A stretch of 64,000 bases of DNA from JBHJHP01 sp042219825 (GCF_042219825.1 NZ_JBHJHQ010000003.1:62001-126000), one strand, 5' to 3'. Positions 16,170 through 25,968 are shown, counted from the first letter of the stretch. The notes: generated by a model from the letters alone, not told the origin. Made by a program: numbers and translations.

Positions 16170-16240
16170 TAAGTGCTCTGTCAGTAGTTTCCACAATTTA
16201 TTCCTGCTGATATTCTTGAAAAACATATAAAGTTATACGC

Positions 16241-17164
16241 ATGAAAGTTGCAAATAGTGTTATTGATCTGATTGGTAATACACCACTTGTCAGATTAAAT
16301 AAACTCACAAAAGGTATAGATGCTAACGTGTTTGTTAAACTGGAATCTGCAAATCCCGGAGGATCAGTAAAAGACAGACTCGGGCTTGCTCTTATTGAAG
16401 ATGCAGAGAAAAGAGGTGTACTTAAACCGGAAGGAACCATTATAGAACCTTCTTCGGGTAATACAGGTATCGGACTTGCAATGGTTAGCGCTGTTAAAGG
16501 TTACCATGTTATCATTGTAATGCCTGAATCTGCCAGCATAGAACGCCGAAAGCTCATGGAGGGTTTAGGTGCTAAAGTTGTCCTTACACCTGCTACCGAA
16601 GGGATGAAAGGTGCCATAGCAAAAGCGAACGAATTACTCGAAGATATTGATGGTTCTTTCATGCCCATGCAGTTTGAAAATCCTGCTAACATAGAATTCC
16701 ATAAACGTACTACTGCTGTTGAGATATGGAACGATACGGATGGTACGATAGATTTTTTTATTTCGGGCGTAGGTACCGGTGGAACATTTTCAGGGGTATC
16801 CACAATACTTAAAGAGAAAAAACCATCGGTTACAAATGTGGCGGTTGAACCAAAAGATTCGCCGGTGTTATCAGGAGGGGAGCCTGGATCACATAAAATA
16901 CAGGGCATCGGTGCCGGATTTATTCCCGGGAACTGTAAAACAGAACTTATTGATGAAATTGTTCCTGTTTCAAACGATAACGCGTTTGAAACTGCCAGAA
17001 GGCTGATGAAGGAAGAAGGTATCATTTGCGGAATATCTTCCGGTGCTATAGTTTGGGCAGCACTATCGCTGGCAAGCTTACCCGAAAATAAAGGAAAAAC
17101 ATTTGTCGCGATTGTTTGCGACACAGGAGAACGCTATCTAAGCACGTCCCTGTTTCACGAATAA
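16241..17164 (+). CDS. cysK: Cysteine synthase A (O-acetylserine sulfhydrylase)
   Basis: The 307-aa PLP enzyme makes cysteine from O-acetylserine and sulfide. The PLP-binding lysine is Lys44 in NPGGSVKDR, the substrate loop PSSGNTG lies near residue 70, and the glycine-rich phosphate-binding loop GVGTGGTFSGV lies near residue 175. The end (CDTGERYLST) is also typical. Length and motifs match CysK/CysM; CysK is favoured because the neighbours show no sulfate-assimilation cluster to suggest otherwise, but CysM cannot be excluded. It shares a terminator with the convergent aldolase gene. Confidence 0.93.
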   Translation: MKVANSVIDLIGNTPLVRLNKLTKGIDANVFVKLESANPGGSVKDRLGLALIEDAEKRGVLKPEGTIIEPSSGNTGIGLAMVSAVKGYHVIIVMPESASIERRKLMEGLGAKVVLTPATEGMKGAIAKANELLEDIDGSFMPMQFENPANIEFHKRTTAVEIWNDTDGTIDFFISGVGTGGTFSGVSTILKEKKPSVTNVAVEPKDSPVLSGGEPGSHKIQGIGAGFIPGNCKTELIDEIVPVSNDNAFETARRLMKEEGIICGISSGAIVWAALSLASLPENKGKTFVAIVCDTGERYLSTSLFHE

Positions 17165-17193
17165 AAAAAGGCGCTTATTGAGCGCCTTTTTTT
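17163..17193. terminator. Bidirectional terminator between cysK and fbaA
   Basis: A-run, stem GGCGCT / AGCGCC with loop TATTG, T-run, between two converging genes. Confidence 0.85.
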
Positions 17194-17210
17194 GTGAATG
17201 ATACTATGGA

Positions 17211-18290
17211 TTAATATGTATCAATATTATTAAGATCGTTAAATGCCTGCACTAAACGTGCTACCAATGTCTCCTCACCGGCACGTAACCATTTTCTTGG
17301 ATCGTAATATTTTTTATTTGGTTTATCATCACCTTCAGGGTTTCCGATCTGTCCCTGCAGGTAATCATGATTCTTTGCTTCAAATATACGAACACCATCC
17401 CAGAAGGCCCACTGAGTATCAGTATCAATATTCATTTTAATTACACCATAACCAATGGCTTCACGAATTTCTTCGAGTGATGATCCCGAACCTCCATGGA
17501 ATACAAAGTTAACTGGCTTGTCAACAGATAATCCATCTTTATCCTTAATATATTCCTGTGAATTTCCAAGGATGGAAGGTTTCAATACCACATTTCCCGG
17601 CTTGTACACACCATGAACATTGCCAAAAGAAGCAGCGATAGTAAAATTAGAAGAAACTTCGCTTAACTCTTTATAAGCATAATATACGTGTTCCGGTTGT
17701 GTATACAGTAAAGAGTTATCAACACTTGAGTTGTCTACACCGTCTTCTTCACCACCTGTAATTCCTAATTCAATCTCAAGAGTCATACCCATTTTGCTCA
17801 TGCGTTTCAGGTATTCCTTGCTTATTGCAATATTTTCTTCAAGCGGTTCTTCAGAAAGGTCGAGCATGTGTGAAGAAAACAATGGTTTGCCTGTAGCTTT
17901 AAAGTTTTCCTCGCTGGCATCTAACAAACCGTCAATCCAGGGAAGTAATTTTTTAGCTGCATGGTCGGTATGTAAAATAACAGGAATACCATAAGCTTCA
18001 GCCACCGTATGAATATATTTAGCAGCAGCAATGCCACCTAAAATAGCTACTTCCTGGCCTTCACCAGATGCACCTTTACCAGCAAAAAATGATGCACCAC
18101 CATTTGATAACTGTATAATTACCGGAGAATTAACTTTTTTTGCTGCTTCCATAACTCCATTCACTGAGTTTGAGCCAACAACATTAACTGCAGGAAGTGC
18201 AAACTGACCTGCCTTTGCTAATTCAAATACTTTGTTTACATCATCACCGAAAATTACACCCGGTTTAACATAGTCTGAAATTTTACCCAT
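17211..18290 (-). CDS. fbaA: Class II fructose-bisphosphate aldolase
   Basis: The 359-aa zinc enzyme cleaves fructose 1,6-bisphosphate into dihydroxyacetone phosphate and glyceraldehyde 3-phosphate. Residues Asp109 and His110 in VILHTDHAAKK occupy the same numbers as in the E. coli class IIA enzyme; further zinc and phosphate ligands appear in LEIELGITGGEEDG, SFGNVHGVY and FHGGSGSS. The length matches class IIA (FbaA) rather than the shorter IIB group. It is monocistronic, with a TATTTTTG promoter element upstream and a shared terminator downstream. Confidence 0.96.
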   Translation of the reverse strand: MGKISDYVKPGVIFGDDVNKVFELAKAGQFALPAVNVVGSNSVNGVMEAAKKVNSPVIIQLSNGGASFFAGKGASGEGQEVAILGGIAAAKYIHTVAEAYGIPVILHTDHAAKKLLPWIDGLLDASEENFKATGKPLFSSHMLDLSEEPLEENIAISKEYLKRMSKMGMTLEIELGITGGEEDGVDNSSVDNSLLYTQPEHVYYAYKELSEVSSNFTIAASFGNVHGVYKPGNVVLKPSILGNSQEYIKDKDGLSVDKPVNFVFHGGSGSSLEEIREAIGYGVIKMNIDTDTQWAFWDGVRIFEAKNHDYLQGQIGNPEGDDKPNKKYYDPRKWLRAGEETLVARLVQAFNDLNNIDTY

Positions 18291-18321
18291 TGTATTTTAT
18301 TTTTCTGTAATTAATTTTTTG

Positions 18322-18329
18322 CAAAAATA
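18322..18329 (-). promoter_or_regulatory. Putative -7 element (TATTTTTG) for fbaA
   Basis: Exact TAnnTTTG on minus, 31 bases ahead of the fbaA start. Confidence 0.5.
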
Positions 18330-18435
18330 AGTTTTAAATGTTGAATAACATAAAATGTTTATCTAAAAAGCCTTAATAAGACGAAATTGTCAGGGATGTT
18401 CTCAAAAAGTGATCATAATTATAAAATCCTCACAA

Positions 18436-18465
18436 TAAAAAACCCGGATAAATTTTACCCGGGTC
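18436..18465 (-). terminator. Terminator after the first LamG gene
   Basis: On minus: ACCCGG, an AT-rich loop, CCGGGT, then a T-run. Confidence 0.75.
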
Positions 18466-18486
18466 TTTATTACCTGTAAATAAGTT

Positions 18487-19536
18487 TTATTGCTTAATAA
18501 AGCTGCCAACGTTAACTTTATTCTGACTAATTCCTTTTACAATATATTTTCCGTTTGAAAGATCATTTACATTTAATGTAACGTTGCTTTCAACATTGTT
18601 TACAGACTTAACCAGTGCTCCGGTTAAATTATAGATTTCAATGGTATTGAAATCAGATACTTCATGGATAGACAATGAGCTGTTAACAAAAGTTGGTTGA
18701 ATTTTTAATGTTCCGATTGACACTTTAGGTGCATTAAAGCTGGTAGCTAAATTATTGTATAGTTCGGCAACCTCATCAGCTGATAACGCTTTGTTCATGA
18801 TCATAACTTCATCAATAGGTCCCATGGTTACATTGGCACCGGTAACATAATTGCCAATCACCAAATCCTGCCCGGCTATATTTAAATCACCGGTTGCATC
18901 AGCCGCTTCGCCAATTAGCGCTCCATTAAGATACAAGTACAAATTACCAGCATTACGATCTCTCACGCCAACAATATTTACCCATTCCCCGGTAGGGTAT
19001 GGATTGGCGAGATCAGCAATATTAACACCTAACTGGGTTTTACCTCCAAAATCATCATTATCATCAATTGCAAAACGTATTTCACCCTGTTTTGTTTGTA
19101 TAGTATATCTGTATCCATTGGCATTATTTACGGCATTTCCTTCAAAGTCAGTTGCATCAGCTCCATTTGTACCCTTAATTATTTGTGTCTGTTCATCTAA
19201 GGTTGGATCAACAATTGCCCAAAGAGAAATGGAGAAAGATTCTGACGTAAAATTAATGGCAGTTAAATTACTCCCATCATCCTTAACCACCACACCAGCA
19301 ATGTCACCGGTCACGTAGCTGCTAAAGTCAATAGCTTTACCTGAAATCCCATCAGTAAAAGTTACAGCATCACCTACGATTACACCGGTTGCTCCTGTTT
19401 TTGAATCCGAGGCCGTTTCGTCATCAAAGGACCAGTGGGAAACAATATTAGCATCAAAGGACAACTGTGCCTTTGTCACACCCGTACTAAATATTAAGGC
19501 AAAAGTAAATGCAAAAAGTAAATGTTTTTTTCTCAT
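18487..19536 (-). CDS. Secreted LamG-domain protein with T9SS sorting domain
   Basis: The 349-aa protein has a signal peptide (about residues 1-23), a concanavalin A-like/LamG jelly-roll (about 30-265; SHWSFDDE, SFSISLWAIVD, GEWVNIVGVRD, LYLYLNGALIGEA, GPIDEVMIMNKALSADEV) and a C-terminal Por-type sorting domain (about 275-349) ending GSFIKQ. LamG modules bind carbohydrates or proteins and the C-terminal domain directs export through the type IX secretion system. No catalytic domain is present. It is a paralogue of 22630-23676, flanking the FISUMP and pectinesterase genes, which suggests a surface polysaccharide role; that link is inference. Confidence 0.87.
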   Translation of the reverse strand: MRKKHLLFAFTFALIFSTGVTKAQLSFDANIVSHWSFDDETASDSKTGATGVIVGDAVTFTDGISGKAIDFSSYVTGDIAGVVVKDDGSNLTAINFTSESFSISLWAIVDPTLDEQTQIIKGTNGADATDFEGNAVNNANGYRYTIQTKQGEIRFAIDDNDDFGGKTQLGVNIADLANPYPTGEWVNIVGVRDRNAGNLYLYLNGALIGEAADATGDLNIAGQDLVIGNYVTGANVTMGPIDEVMIMNKALSADEVAELYNNLATSFNAPKVSIGTLKIQPTFVNSSLSIHEVSDFNTIEIYNLTGALVKSVNNVESNVTLNVNDLSNGKYIVKGISQNKVNVGSFIKQ

Positions 19537-19657
19537 AATGTAAAATTTTATCGTTAGTAAAAATTGAAAAATAAATTTTATGCAATCGATTACAATATAA
19601 AAGTTATATATCAGGTTTCAAAATCCTGCGCGTTAAAATTGTTTTATAATGCATAAT

Positions 19658-19697
19658 GAAAAATAACGAAAGCCTGAAATTTCAGACTCACGTTATT
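19658..19697 (-). terminator. Terminator after the FISUMP gene (nested inverted repeat)
   Basis: AATAACG / CGTTATT arms (19662-19668 and 19691-19697) enclose a second palindrome CTGAAATTTCAG (19674-19685). On minus the outer stem runs into TTTTC. Confidence 0.6.
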
Positions 19698-19709
19698 AAC
19701 GATTAATAT

Positions 19710-20684
19710 TTAATTTTTAACGCATCGCACACTGTTTCCGTTCCACTTCCAGGTGCCGGCCCGACGTATCTCCATCCGGTCGAACTGAATGTACCTGGAC
19801 CAGGTATTGTCACTTTTCAGCCTGGTTGATGTCCACCAGGTTCCGAATATGCCTTCTCCATAAAAAATACTCTCATCATCCCAGGTGCGATCTCCGGTTG
19901 GCAATCCGTTAAACCCTGATTCACCAAACTGTTCATCGGAGATCAGTACGCCCTTCCCCCAAAGATGACTTTCGCCTGCCATTTTAGAACCTTCATTCGT
20001 ACCGTTCCATCCGGTTTCTACGGTCTCTGTGGAGCTCATACCAAGCGACTGTTCCAGTATCTGCCACTCCATGTCGCTGGGCAAATGCCAGCCATCCGGA
20101 CAGACTCCCTGCACACCGCTGGGGACCTCTGAACTGGTAAAACTCCCATTCATAGCCGCTCCCCAGTTATAAAGCGCACCATGACTTGCAGCATATGCAG
20201 CACTATCGTTATTATACCAGCAAAATGCAAGAGAATCAGTGTAAGCCCATGAAGAATCCGCCACACCATTAAATATTGGCTGACCGTCCGGATAATGTGT
20301 TACACGCAGATTTTCCGCCATCCATACCTGATTTCCTATCTGAATCGTTTTATACGTATTACCATCAATATCCGACATTTCACCATACACCGTAACACTT
20401 CCTAATTCAGATGTATCTGGCAAACAATCATCAACGGTGGAAATTACACGGAAATAAGTGGTTTGATCAGCCACAAATTCCAGTTGATCTGTTACTCCAT
20501 TGATAACCTCCCATGTAATTTTATCATTCGATTTTTCCCAAACAACAGTTCCCTCTGTTCCTTCCAGTTTTATAATCACTGTCTCATTCTGATTAACTGC
20601 CCTGTTTTTATATCCATCTATCTGTGCCACGGAATATATTGTAGCCATAGTTAACAGGAATGTTATTATACTTATTCTTTTCAT
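19710..20684 (-). CDS. Secreted FISUMP-domain protein
   Basis: The 324-aa product has a signal peptide (about residues 1-20), a short Ig-like N-terminal section and a FISUMP (Fibrobacter succinogenes major paralogous) domain from about residue 95 to the end. Typical motifs are visible: GNQVWMAENLRVTHYPDG, YNWGAAM, CPDGWHLPSDMEW, WWTSTR and SVRCVKN at the C-terminus. The biochemical role of this domain is unknown; such proteins are exported and often occur with polysaccharide-degradation genes. It lies 27 bases downstream of the pectinesterase gene on the same strand, so the two are probably co-transcribed. Confidence 0.88.
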   Translation of the reverse strand: MKRISIITFLLTMATIYSVAQIDGYKNRAVNQNETVIIKLEGTEGTVVWEKSNDKITWEVINGVTDQLEFVADQTTYFRVISTVDDCLPDTSELGSVTVYGEMSDIDGNTYKTIQIGNQVWMAENLRVTHYPDGQPIFNGVADSSWAYTDSLAFCWYNNDSAAYAASHGALYNWGAAMNGSFTSSEVPSGVQGVCPDGWHLPSDMEWQILEQSLGMSSTETVETGWNGTNEGSKMAGESHLWGKGVLISDEQFGESGFNGLPTGDRTWDDESIFYGEGIFGTWWTSTRLKSDNTWSRYIQFDRMEIRRAGTWKWNGNSVRCVKN

Positions 20685-20711
20685 TTTCCAATGTTTTTAT
20701 TTGTTACCGGA

Positions 20712-22367
20712 TTATTTTAAAATAACTATTCCTGAGTAATTTTTATGCTCAGAATGTACATTGACCATATATTGCCCTGCACTAAATCCGGACAAATCAA
20801 TTACGTTATCCATCCTTATTTGGTCCGCACTTAATGCTTCTGAATAAATCCGTTGACCCATAAAATTATAAACCTGAATCAATACAGGCTCCTTATCCGG
20901 ATATCCCCGAAAACTTAACGTAAACCTGCTCTCGGCTGGATTTGGAAAAACGGACAAACCATCACTGATTGAAATCTCATCAGTTGCATCATAGCAATCA
21001 TAAATATTCTGGTTTAAAATAATAGGTTTGATGTCATAAGGTATTTCAAGGTTGATGGTCTGATCATTCTGGATATTTACAGTATAAGCTTTGTGCGTCG
21101 CTTTATATTTTGAACTCACGACCACTGTTGCAGCACCCGGAATCTCCTTCGGATAGATGATCCTCACTTCCATATCTGACGACACAGGAACAGCTTCCAG
21201 TACAGGCCATTCTGTTGTTCCTGATGGTAACGTCACCGTTATAGCTTCGTTTGCAGGATCAAATCCCGGCACATCCTCACCATTCAGTTTAAGTGCTGAA
21301 AGATCCGCCTTGGTGACATCTTCATCCAGAAATGATTTAAAATACTTTTTAACAGCAATATATAAGGGATCTTCTGCCACATCCGGCGACCATTCTGTTT
21401 TAATTAAAGCCGGATAATTATTTGTGCCAAAAACAGTATCCATAACATAAACACTTGCCTCTTCATCGTTTAACCTTTTACTGTAGCTTATCCTGTTATC
21501 TGTAGCAGATCCGGGACCATAATTATGGTATTCATAAAACTGCACATTGCCGATATCATCAGGATTATACCAGGTATTATCCCAGCCCAGCGGACTGATA
21601 CAATCGGTCAGATAACAATTCATAAACATCACCTTGGGATAGTCTTTCCAGGGTCGTCCGAAGTAAACATTCCTCACTCCATATTCAGCTGTTACCCAAC
21701 AATTCTGAAAGACATATCCAAACCTGCTCCTGGAACTGGTGCTGGCAGCAGTTATCCAACTGCGGTCTCTCAGGTTATGGATCTGGCAACTGTCAAAAAT
21801 AACCGTACTGTTTCCAAAAATATAATCCACGGCTCCTATAATAAGGCAATCTTTAAAATAGTTACGGTAAGGCGTTCCTGAATAGTAGGTATCCTGAAAA
21901 CCGATAAATCTGCAATGCGCAAACTGTTGCCTGTCTTTTGTGGCTGTAGCCAAGGCTTCCGCCTGGTTTCCAACGCCGTAACTGTTTTCGATGGTCAGAT
22001 TTAAAGCCAAAAAGTCTTCTGAAGCAATCTTCACAGATGCTGTCCCAAACCCACCATCTCCATGGGTTGGTTGAGCTGTAATAATTGTATGATCGACATC
22101 CTGACCAACGATGGTCAGATTTTTAACTGTTGAACTCACAGAAATTATTCCCTCATATACGCCATTCTTTACATATATTACAGCATCCGGAGTGGCAGCT
22201 TTTTTAATGGAGTCTATGGCAGCCTGAACCTGGTCAAAATGACCTGAACCATCCCTGGCAACGATCAGGGTTACCTTATCAGCTATTTCGTTATAAAGCT
22301 GATCCTGTGCCTGTACAGCTATGGTAAACAAGAACAGTATCAGAATAAACGTTATATTTTTTTTCAT
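20712..22367 (-). CDS. Pectinesterase (CE8) with T9SS sorting domain
   Basis: The 551-aa enzyme should remove methyl esters from pectin. After a signal peptide (about residues 1-20) comes a right-handed beta-helix (about 33-330) with the family signatures GFQDTYYSG (Asp159), GAVDYIFGNS (Asp181) and FGRPW (Arg238), the three catalytic/binding residues of carbohydrate esterase family 8. A linker and beta-sandwich domain (about 350-455) follow, and a C-terminal Por sorting domain begins at VFPNPAESRFTL and ends IVILK, which indicates type IX export to the cell surface or medium. Neighbouring FISUMP and LamG genes support a secreted polysaccharide-degradation cluster, but no pectate lyase or SusCD pair is present in the window. 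Confidence 0.95.
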   Translation of the reverse strand: MKKNITFILILFLFTIAVQAQDQLYNEIADKVTLIVARDGSGHFDQVQAAIDSIKKAATPDAVIYVKNGVYEGIISVSSTVKNLTIVGQDVDHTIITAQPTHGDGGFGTASVKIASEDFLALNLTIENSYGVGNQAEALATATKDRQQFAHCRFIGFQDTYYSGTPYRNYFKDCLIIGAVDYIFGNSTVIFDSCQIHNLRDRSWITAASTSSRSRFGYVFQNCWVTAEYGVRNVYFGRPWKDYPKVMFMNCYLTDCISPLGWDNTWYNPDDIGNVQFYEYHNYGPGSATDNRISYSKRLNDEEASVYVMDTVFGTNNYPALIKTEWSPDVAEDPLYIAVKKYFKSFLDEDVTKADLSALKLNGEDVPGFDPANEAITVTLPSGTTEWPVLEAVPVSSDMEVRIIYPKEIPGAATVVVSSKYKATHKAYTVNIQNDQTINLEIPYDIKPIILNQNIYDCYDATDEISISDGLSVFPNPAESRFTLSFRGYPDKEPVLIQVYNFMGQRIYSEALSADQIRMDNVIDLSGFSAGQYMVNVHSEHKNYSGIVILK

Positions 22368-22531
22368 CTAAATGTGTTTTAATATTCACTATTCAAAAAA
22401 GTTGATATTTCAGGATTTATTAAAGGTCAGCCTTACATTGCATTTATCAGATTCCGGTTAATGGTTACATCGGAATCGTTCCTTTTAATCCTGATAATAC
22501 AGAACAAAGGCATTCATGATTCTGCAATTAA

Positions 22532-22575
22532 TGCAAAACAGCCCATCACATAACTTTCATTATGCCGATGGGCTG
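22532..22575 (-). terminator. Terminator after the second LamG gene
   Basis: On minus: CAGCCCATC, a 19-base loop, GATGGGCTG, then TTTTGC. It separates the second LamG gene from the pectinesterase gene. Confidence 0.7.
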
Positions 22576-22629
22576 ATACATTATCTAACCTTAATAAGAT
22601 TTTTTTCGCGGATTAAACGTAATTCCGTA

Positions 22630-23676
22630 TTACTGCTTTACAAATTTAGAAGCAACTACAGAATAATCCGTACGATAAGCTTTCACAATATATGTTCCCT
22701 TCGACAAATCAGACACATTCACACTCACACTTGGAGCCATAGAAGTATCAATGATCTTAACCACCTGACCTGTCAAAGCATAAACCTTAACTTTAGTTAA
22801 GCGTTCAGCGTTATTTATGGTTAACATATTACTGTAAGGATTCATGAAAACAGTAAGTTTTTCCACTTGTTTACTGTCCACGCCCACAGTCATATAAGCA
22901 TCGTAGATTGACTTGATCTGCTCTGAAGTTAAAGCAACATTATATAGCTGCACTTCATCAAGGGAACCGATATAGTTACTTCCCCAGAACGGATCTCCTG
23001 ACCCTCCTGGCGTTGTTTGAACACCTGTGGCTACGCTACCAAACGTCAGGTCTTCATTATTATGTAAACTGCCTGACATGGTATTGGCAGCATCAGAGAT
23101 TAACTCTCCGTTCAAAAAGGTATATAAAAATCCTGCGTCTTTATCAAATACACATGCAATGTGATACCAGGTATTTTCATCCCAGGTAAATCCGTCAGGA
23201 AGATCCCCAGCCGGTGAAGGTAATTGAGATTCATCCCACAACATAAAACGAATTTTACCATCCTTTAATGAAAGATGATACCATCCACCATCAATACCGT
23301 CTGTTACAAGAAATGGGACACCTTTACTGATAATAGAATATTCAGTATCACCATCCGGCGACATAGGACTCTTAACCCAACACATCATAGAGAAGCTCCC
23401 ATCAATGTCAGCCACACCTGACCCGTCAAATCTTGCATACGCAGGATTTCCATCGGTCTGAGAAAAATCAAGAGCTTTCCCCATGTATCCATCTGCCCAT
23501 GTTGCTTCAACAGCATTGACCAATTCACCATTTGTAGTTCCCAATTCATCACTAACAGTAGTACCTGTTCCTTCATCGAACTTCCAGTATCCCACTAATC
23601 CTTCCTGCGTTTGAGCTAGTCCAACGGCAGTTGATACCAGAAATAATAACATTAAAAATTGTAAAGGTTTTTTCAT
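22630..23676 (-). CDS. Secreted LamG-domain protein with T9SS sorting domain
   Basis: The 348-aa protein has the same plan as 18487-19536: signal peptide (about residues 1-21), LamG/concanavalin A-like domain (about 25-265; GYWKFDEGTGT, SFSMMCWVKSP, WYHIACVFDKD, YTFLNGELIS, GSLDEVQLYNVALTSEQI) and a C-terminal Por-type sorting domain ending KFVKQ. It should be exported by type IX secretion and displayed or released. No enzymatic module is seen; carbohydrate binding is the likely but unproven activity. The sequence differs enough from its paralogue that the two are not a recent duplication. Confidence 0.87.
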   Translation of the reverse strand: MKKPLQFLMLLFLVSTAVGLAQTQEGLVGYWKFDEGTGTTVSDELGTTNGELVNAVEATWADGYMGKALDFSQTDGNPAYARFDGSGVADIDGSFSMMCWVKSPMSPDGDTEYSIISKGVPFLVTDGIDGGWYHLSLKDGKIRFMLWDESQLPSPAGDLPDGFTWDENTWYHIACVFDKDAGFLYTFLNGELISDAANTMSGSLHNNEDLTFGSVATGVQTTPGGSGDPFWGSNYIGSLDEVQLYNVALTSEQIKSIYDAYMTVGVDSKQVEKLTVFMNPYSNMLTINNAERLTKVKVYALTGQVVKIIDTSMAPSVSVNVSDLSKGTYIVKAYRTDYSVVASKFVKQ

Positions 23677-23970
23677 AATATTACGTATTTAAATTAACAA
23701 CTAAACTTGCACTACAAATTGAGAAAAAAATAAAAAAGAACAGGTTTTTTGTCAGTTTAATTTAGGGAAAGTTTTCCCAAAAAGCGGGATAAATATTATG
23801 AAAATTGATTAATTGACTCAATAGATTCCCAATACTCCAATTCCGTACTCTGAAATTCTTCGCTGACTGTCAGTAATTTACACAATATTTTTTCAACTTT
23901 ATTATTCTATAAACGTTTAATGTTAGAGTAATATCTATTGTTTTTGTGAAACTTCTTAATAATTAATAGT

Positions 23971-24834
23971 ATGAAATATCTGGTTATTCTTTTAAGCATT
24001 GCAGTTTTTATTTCGTGTAAATCAAAACCAAAACAAGCTGAAGAAACTGTAAAGTACAGTCTTGAAAAAATCTGGGAAACGGACTCACTTCTTACAACTT
24101 CTGAGTCTGCCGTATTCGATTCTGTACATAATGTGATCTATGTTTCCTGTATAAACGGTGACCCGAGGACAAAAGACGGAAATGGCTTTATTGCCAAAGT
24201 AAGCCCGGAAGGGAAAATAATTGACCGATACTGGATTACAACTCTGGATGCACCAAAAGGTCTGGGGCTCTACAAAAACATACTGTATGCAGCGGACATC
24301 GACAATATAGCTGTTGTGAATACAAGTGAAGATAAAATCATGGAGCGGCTTCCTGTATTCAATGCAGGAATGTTGAATGACATTACTGTAGCACCCAATG
24401 GCAGAATCTATGTTTCTGATATGGATTCTGATAATGTATACACTGCGTTGGATGGTGAAGTTGATCTGTTTCTGAATAAAGAGATCAATCGTCCAAATGG
24501 ATTACTGGATCAAAAAGACGATTTATTGATTCTTTCCATGAGTGACGGAGAACTTTATTCGGTTGATTTTGACAGTATGACAAAATCAAAAGCTTTGGAT
24601 GGTTTACCAAGCGCAGATGGTATTATTGAGGTTGCAGATCAGACTTATATCGTATCAAACTGGAATGGGGAGTTAACCCTGATTACTCCCGACATGAAAA
24701 AGCAATCTCTCTTAAATACGATAGACAAAAAGATAAACACAGCAGATATAGGATTTATCAAGGATAAAAATATTGTTTTGGTGCCAACCTTTGGTCATAA
24801 TACACTTGCTGCTTATAAGTTGGTAAAAAAATAG
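23971..24834 (+). CDS. SMP-30/gluconolactonase-like beta-propeller lipoprotein
   Basis: The 287-aa product starts with a short leader and a lipobox ending at Cys16 (VFISC), then repeats of a six-bladed beta-propeller: SAVFDSVHNVIYVSC, APKGLGLYKNILYAAD, LNDITVAPNGRIYVSD, NRPNGLLDQKDDLLI. The spacing and the N/D residues at blade ends resemble the SMP-30/gluconolactonase/LRE-like family, which uses a divalent metal at the propeller centre. Whether it is an active lactonase or a binding protein is not determinable. It stands alone, with 294 AT-rich bases upstream and divergent neighbours. Confidence 0.75.
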   Translation: MKYLVILLSIAVFISCKSKPKQAEETVKYSLEKIWETDSLLTTSESAVFDSVHNVIYVSCINGDPRTKDGNGFIAKVSPEGKIIDRYWITTLDAPKGLGLYKNILYAADIDNIAVVNTSEDKIMERLPVFNAGMLNDITVAPNGRIYVSDMDSDNVYTALDGEVDLFLNKEINRPNGLLDQKDDLLILSMSDGELYSVDFDSMTKSKALDGLPSADGIIEVADQTYIVSNWNGELTLITPDMKKQSLLNTIDKKINTADIGFIKDKNIVLVPTFGHNTLAAYKLVKK

Positions 24835-25019
24835 CATTCAGAATAATACATATTAAAAAACTAAACGACCTCAGCACAAGGAACAGAAACAGATATCCAC
24901 TTAAAAACTGCCAATAACTTTTTGTTCAACCGTTTGTCAATAAAAATTATGGAAGACAGAATGATTAAACATAAATGCCGTACTAGTAATTTCCATGGTT
25001 AATACGACGGAATAGAAAT

Positions 25020-25943
25020 CTATCGTGTTAACAAATAAAGCGATGTTGACCCAATAATAAACCATAGCATAATACCCAATGCGAAACTTTTTATCCCGGC
25101 TTTCTTAATCTCTGCTACAGAAATATTTGATCCGATAAGAAACAGGGCAATAACCATTCCACGTTTTCCCAGCCACGAAAAATGAGCAAATGTATTCTTC
25201 ATTTCCGGGAAAAGATATGCGACAACCACTGCGACTGCAAAAAGCAGAATAAACCAGGGGAATTTTATTCTACCTGATGTTTTCCCCTTATTAAATAGTG
25301 CAATGACTACCGACAAAGGAATGATCCACAAAGCCCTGATCAATTTCACTGTTGTGGCAACCTGCAATGCTTTTGAACCATAGGTGGCCCCGGCCCCGAC
25401 AACTGAACTTGTATCGTGAATAGCAATAGCAGCCCAGTTCCCAAATTGTTCCTGACTAAGGTTTAGGTAATGGCCAATAACCGGGAAAATGAATAAGGCG
25501 ATAGCGTTCAAAACAAATACAGTAATAAGCGCAAATGAAATCTGATTGTTTTTTGCATTTATAACAGGAGAAACAGCAGCGATAGCACTTCCTCCGCATA
25601 TTGCCGTACCGGCAGAAATAAGCAACGCTGTCTTCGGCTCAACTTTTAACAGCCATCCCAAAAGGATTCCTGACGACATAACCAGTGTTACTGATATGGC
25701 AGTTTCTGCAAAACCGGTTTTGGAAGCAGAAAGTACCTGGGCCAAATTCATTCCAAATCCAAGCAAAACAATAGAAGCCTGTAAAGCATACGAAGTGTAT
25801 TTATGAATGTTTTTATGCGTAATTCCCAAAACAGAAAACAGAATACCTGTCAGCAAAGCAATTGCCGGCGTCATAAACGGAAGCAGGCAAACAAACAATA
25901 CAACTCCATAAATGGTTTTGGCATGTTTTCTAAAAAAGGTCAT
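25020..25943 (-). CDS. YeiH family putative sulfate exporter
   Basis: The 307-aa integral membrane protein has about ten hydrophobic segments and the UPF0324/YeiH landmarks: SYALQASIVLLGFGMN, the SAGTAICGGSAIAA loop and AIHDTSSVVGAG. Members export an anion, and sulfate or sulfonate efflux has been proposed. It lies just downstream (80 bases) of a co-oriented LysR regulator, the same pairing as E. coli yeiE-yeiH, and has its own consensus promoter (25969-26000), so it can be switched separately from the regulator. Control by that regulator is a reasonable inference. Confidence 0.9.
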   Translation of the reverse strand: MTFFRKHAKTIYGVVLFVCLLPFMTPAIALLTGILFSVLGITHKNIHKYTSYALQASIVLLGFGMNLAQVLSASKTGFAETAISVTLVMSSGILLGWLLKVEPKTALLISAGTAICGGSAIAAVSPVINAKNNQISFALITVFVLNAIALFIFPVIGHYLNLSQEQFGNWAAIAIHDTSSVVGAGATYGSKALQVATTVKLIRALWIIPLSVVIALFNKGKTSGRIKFPWFILLFAVAVVVAYLFPEMKNTFAHFSWLGKRGMVIALFLIGSNISVAEIKKAGIKSFALGIMLWFIIGSTSLYLLTR

Positions 25944-25968
25944 ACGGTTCGTCTTTTAAAGTTTGCGA

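Noticed and set aside
16501..17124. Long open frame (207 codons) antisense to cysK
   Set aside because: It mirrors the coding frame of a well-supported enzyme and shows no domain, signal peptide or promoter.
18851..19318. 155-codon frame antisense to the first LamG gene
   Set aside because: Low-complexity Ser/Pro-rich translation that mirrors a LamG coding strand; no start context or homology.
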